Source of the DNA: Flavobacteriaceae bacterium
GTDB taxonomy: Bacteria; Bacteroidota; Bacteroidia; Flavobacteriales; Flavobacteriaceae
Assembly (NCBI GenBank): GCA_004762155.1
Contig: SIHP01000008.1
Location: forward strand, 1-64,000
Length of the DNA: 64,000 nucleotides
Reading direction: 5' to 3'
The translations under genes were made by a program, and so were the position numbers. Under the pieces are notes generated by a model, which did no database searches, was not told the origin of the DNA, and saw only the letters and a list, made by a program, of their open reading frames with translations. Positions 61,936 to 64,000 of this stretch are shown here, in pieces. Numbering within the stretch: position 1 is the first letter of the stretch; each line of letters begins with the position of its first letter.

Positions 61936-63276
61936 ATGGGGAAGTACATATTTAGCGTATTTGTGTTTTTTTCTTGCGGAGTTTTATTAGCTCAAGAAAA
62001 AGAATTACAATTTTCAATGGAAGAAGCTATTGAATATGCTATTAAGAATAATTACGATAACAAAGTAGCTGTAAAAAATGTACAAGCTGCAAAAGAACGT
62101 AAATGGGAAACAACAACAATTGGTTTGCCGCAAATTAATGGTGCTTTAGACTATCAGAATTGGTTAAAAAAGCAAGTGTCTTTATTGCCAGCAATTATTG
62201 CAGGTGGAAATGAAGGAGAGTATATTCCTGTAGAGTTCACTACAAAACATAACCTCGGGGCCTCAATAACATTATCTCAATTAATTTTTGATGGTTCTTA
62301 TTTAGTGGGATTACAGTCTGCTAAGACCTATTTGAAAATTTCAGAACAAGCAAAAGAGAAAACAGCTATTTCAACACGTTTAGCAGTTATTAATGCTTAT
62401 GGTAATGTTTTAGTAACAAATAAATCGATAGAGATTTTAGAGAAAAATAAAACTGTTTTAAGTAAGAACTTGTTTGAAACTCAAAAGATTTATGAAAACG
62501 GTTTAACCGAATTAGAAAATGTTGAACAGTTGCAAATAACATTGGGTACTTTAGAGAGTAACCTAAGTAATGCAAAACGTTTGCAAAAAATAGCATATCA
62601 AATGCTAAACTTATCATTAGGTAATCCAATTCAATCAAAAATTATATTAACGGATACTTTAGAGAATTTAACAATAGAAAATACTAGTTTAAACTTGTTA
62701 AGTAAAATATTTAGTTTAGAGAATCATATTGATTATCAAATTGCTCAAAATGATAGAGAAGGAAAGCGTTTGTTAATGCGTTTAGAACAAAGTAAAGCGT
62801 TACCAACATTATCAGCATTTGTTAATTATGGAACTAACCTTGCTACAGATAGCTTTGGTAGTGAAAATAATAATTGGTTTGATTATTCTTTATTAGGTGT
62901 AAGTTTAAACGTACCGATTTTTAGTAGTTTTGGTAGAAAGGCAAAAACGGCAAGAGCAAAAATAGATTTAGATGTGGCAGATATTCGTTTAGATGAAATA
63001 AAGCAACAGCTGAATTTACAAGCAGAAACTGCAAAAAGCGAATACCAATTAAGTATAGAGAATTATCAAATAGCAAAGAAGAATTTATCATTGGCGGAAC
63101 GCATAGAAAAGAAACAACAAACCAAGTTTTTTGAAGGATTATCTTCTAGTTTCGATTTATCACAAGCACAAAATCAATTATATAGTCAACAAAATAATTA
63201 TGTTCAGTCTATGCTAAATGTAATTTCCAAAAAAGCAGCATTAGAAAACGCATTAAACTTACCAGTAAAAAAATAA
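61936..63276 (+). CDS. TolC-family outer-membrane efflux protein
   Basis: A 446-residue protein with a signal peptide (MGKYIFSVFVFFSCGVLLAQ). It carries two long coiled-coil hairpins (about 30-60 and 140-230, then 250-290 and 335-440) separated by short strands, the duplicated OEP fold, with the motif LSQLIFDGSYLVGLQSAKTYLKISEQ. It forms the outer-membrane channel of a tripartite pump. It is located between the TetR regulator and the membrane fusion protein gene. Confidence 0.93.
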   Translation: MGKYIFSVFVFFSCGVLLAQEKELQFSMEEAIEYAIKNNYDNKVAVKNVQAAKERKWETTTIGLPQINGALDYQNWLKKQVSLLPAIIAGGNEGEYIPVEFTTKHNLGASITLSQLIFDGSYLVGLQSAKTYLKISEQAKEKTAISTRLAVINAYGNVLVTNKSIEILEKNKTVLSKNLFETQKIYENGLTELENVEQLQITLGTLESNLSNAKRLQKIAYQMLNLSLGNPIQSKIILTDTLENLTIENTSLNLLSKIFSLENHIDYQIAQNDREGKRLLMRLEQSKALPTLSAFVNYGTNLATDSFGSENNNWFDYSLLGVSLNVPIFSSFGRKAKTARAKIDLDVADIRLDEIKQQLNLQAETAKSEYQLSIENYQIAKKNLSLAERIEKKQQTKFFEGLSSSFDLSQAQNQLYSQQNNYVQSMLNVISKKAALENALNLPVKK

Positions 63277-63280
63277 CCAA

Positions 63281-64000
63281 ATGAAAAATATATTTATACT
63301 ATTAATAACTGCAGTGTTAGTTGTTTCTTGTGGAGAAGGAAAAACAAAGTCTGTGGAAGATTTAATTTCTAACGGAACAATTACGGAGTTAAAAAATAAA
63401 AAGAGCGAATTAACCACAGAGCTTTCGGGAATTAATGCTGATTTAGAGAAGGTTAATGATAAGTTGTCTAAGTTAGATACATTTAAAAAATTACCATTAA
63501 TTACAACAATAACTGTAAAAGAAAATAAGTTCAATCATTTTGTTGAGATTCAGGGAGATGTAAAAACAAAGCAGAATATTTTAGTGTATCCAGAAATGCC
63601 AGGTATTTTAAGAAAAATATATGTTAAAGAAGGTCAGCGCGTTGCAAAAGGTCAGTTGTTAGCATCTATTGATGATGGAGGTATGAGTAATCAAGTAGCG
63701 CAACTTGAAGCTACTTCTCAGCTGGCAAAAACAACTTTTGAACGTCAAAAGCGTTTATGGGAACAAAAAATTGGATCAGAGATTCAATTCTTACAAGCAA
63801 AAACAAATTATGAGTCTCAAAAAAACACTTTAGATCAGTTAAAGAAACAACAAGCTAAATCCTTAGTAAGGGCACCGTTTTCAGGTGTTATAGATGATGT
63901 TATTAAAGAGCCAGGAACTGTTGTGGCTCCAGGTATGGGATCAGAAATTTTTAGAGTTGTTAACCTTAATAACATGTATGTAGAAGCTGAAGTTCCAGAA
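63281..64000 (+). CDS. RND-type membrane fusion protein lipoprotein (3' end outside the window)
   Basis: The first 240 residues are present. The lipobox is VVSC (N-terminus MKNIFILLITAVLVVSCGEG), followed by a coiled-coil (about 30-70). A biotinyl-lipoyl-like half is seen in PEMPGILRKIYVKEGQRVAKGQLLA, then an alpha hairpin (about 140-190) and the second lipoyl half (VRAPFSGVIDDVIKEPGTVVAPG). It links an inner-membrane RND pump, expected just past the window end, to the TolC-type channel. It starts 4 bases after the TolC-like gene. Confidence 0.93.
   Translation, partial: MKNIFILLITAVLVVSCGEGKTKSVEDLISNGTITELKNKKSELTTELSGINADLEKVNDKLSKLDTFKKLPLITTITVKENKFNHFVEIQGDVKTKQNILVYPEMPGILRKIYVKEGQRVAKGQLLASIDDGGMSNQVAQLEATSQLAKTTFERQKRLWEQKIGSEIQFLQAKTNYESQKNTLDQLKKQQAKSLVRAPFSGVIDDVIKEPGTVVAPGMGSEIFRVVNLNNMYVEAEVPE

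Overview
The window is AT-rich DNA of a Bacteroidota bacterium, almost certainly a (probably marine) member of the Flavobacteriaceae. The evidence is type IX secretion (T9SS) sorting domains, PorP/SprF, SprB-type repeats, flavobacterial TAnnTTTG promoter boxes, a eukaryote-like (type 2) isoleucyl-tRNA synthetase and the run pdxA-DUF177-rpmF-fabH-accB-accC. The genus cannot be fixed from this sequence alone.

Region 1 (2-6560): the 3' part of a giant T9SS type B adhesin with a triplicated 885-bp repeat, followed by PorP/SprF and an OmpA/TPR/WD40-like PorE-type protein, a typical export-and-anchoring trio. Region 2 (6689-20650): ileS and a DksA-like gene, then an accessory block (a secreted protein of unknown role, a GNAT acetyltransferase, an M61 peptidase lipoprotein, an ABC exporter facing a LytS/LytTR two-component pair), then lspA and an overlapping ABC-2 membrane protein/ATPase pair. 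Region 3 (20948-25854): a DUF4230 protein, a small CDGKCH-motif protein, an MbnP-like lipoprotein, its MbnH-like di-heme enzyme and an outer-membrane barrel (a putative copper-related cluster), then a CarboxypepD_reg-like secreted protein. Region 4 (26029-32976): housekeeping genes for Kdo transfer, fatty-acid initiation, ribosomal protein L32, and vitamin B6 and B2 synthesis.

Region 5 (33013-33478) encodes two tiny double-glycine leader peptides with almost identical leaders and unrelated Cys-rich cores. Region 6 (33911-59785) is the most unusual part: about 26 kb on the minus strand with five giant envelope or secreted proteins. In transcription order they are an 832-aa barrel with a Lys-rich linker and helical tail, a 2595-aa multidomain protein (TANFOR/FnIII-like start, zincin motif, then two A-B module pairs flanking a protein-kinase-like domain), decayed ORF fragments, a 1541-aa protein of no recognised family with an (AT)n tract in its signal peptide, a 695-aa FnIII-like protein, and a 2641-aa SprB-repeat protein with a T9SS type A tail. 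Matching CCCTG-N4-CAGGG palindromes lie upstream of both halves. I read the locus as a T9SS-linked surface or polymorphic-toxin-like system; this is inference.

Region 7 (60089-64000): a CAU-anticodon tRNA, a polyprenyl diphosphate synthase, and a TetR-TolC-membrane fusion protein efflux operon that runs off the window, with a palindromic operator set inside its promoter.
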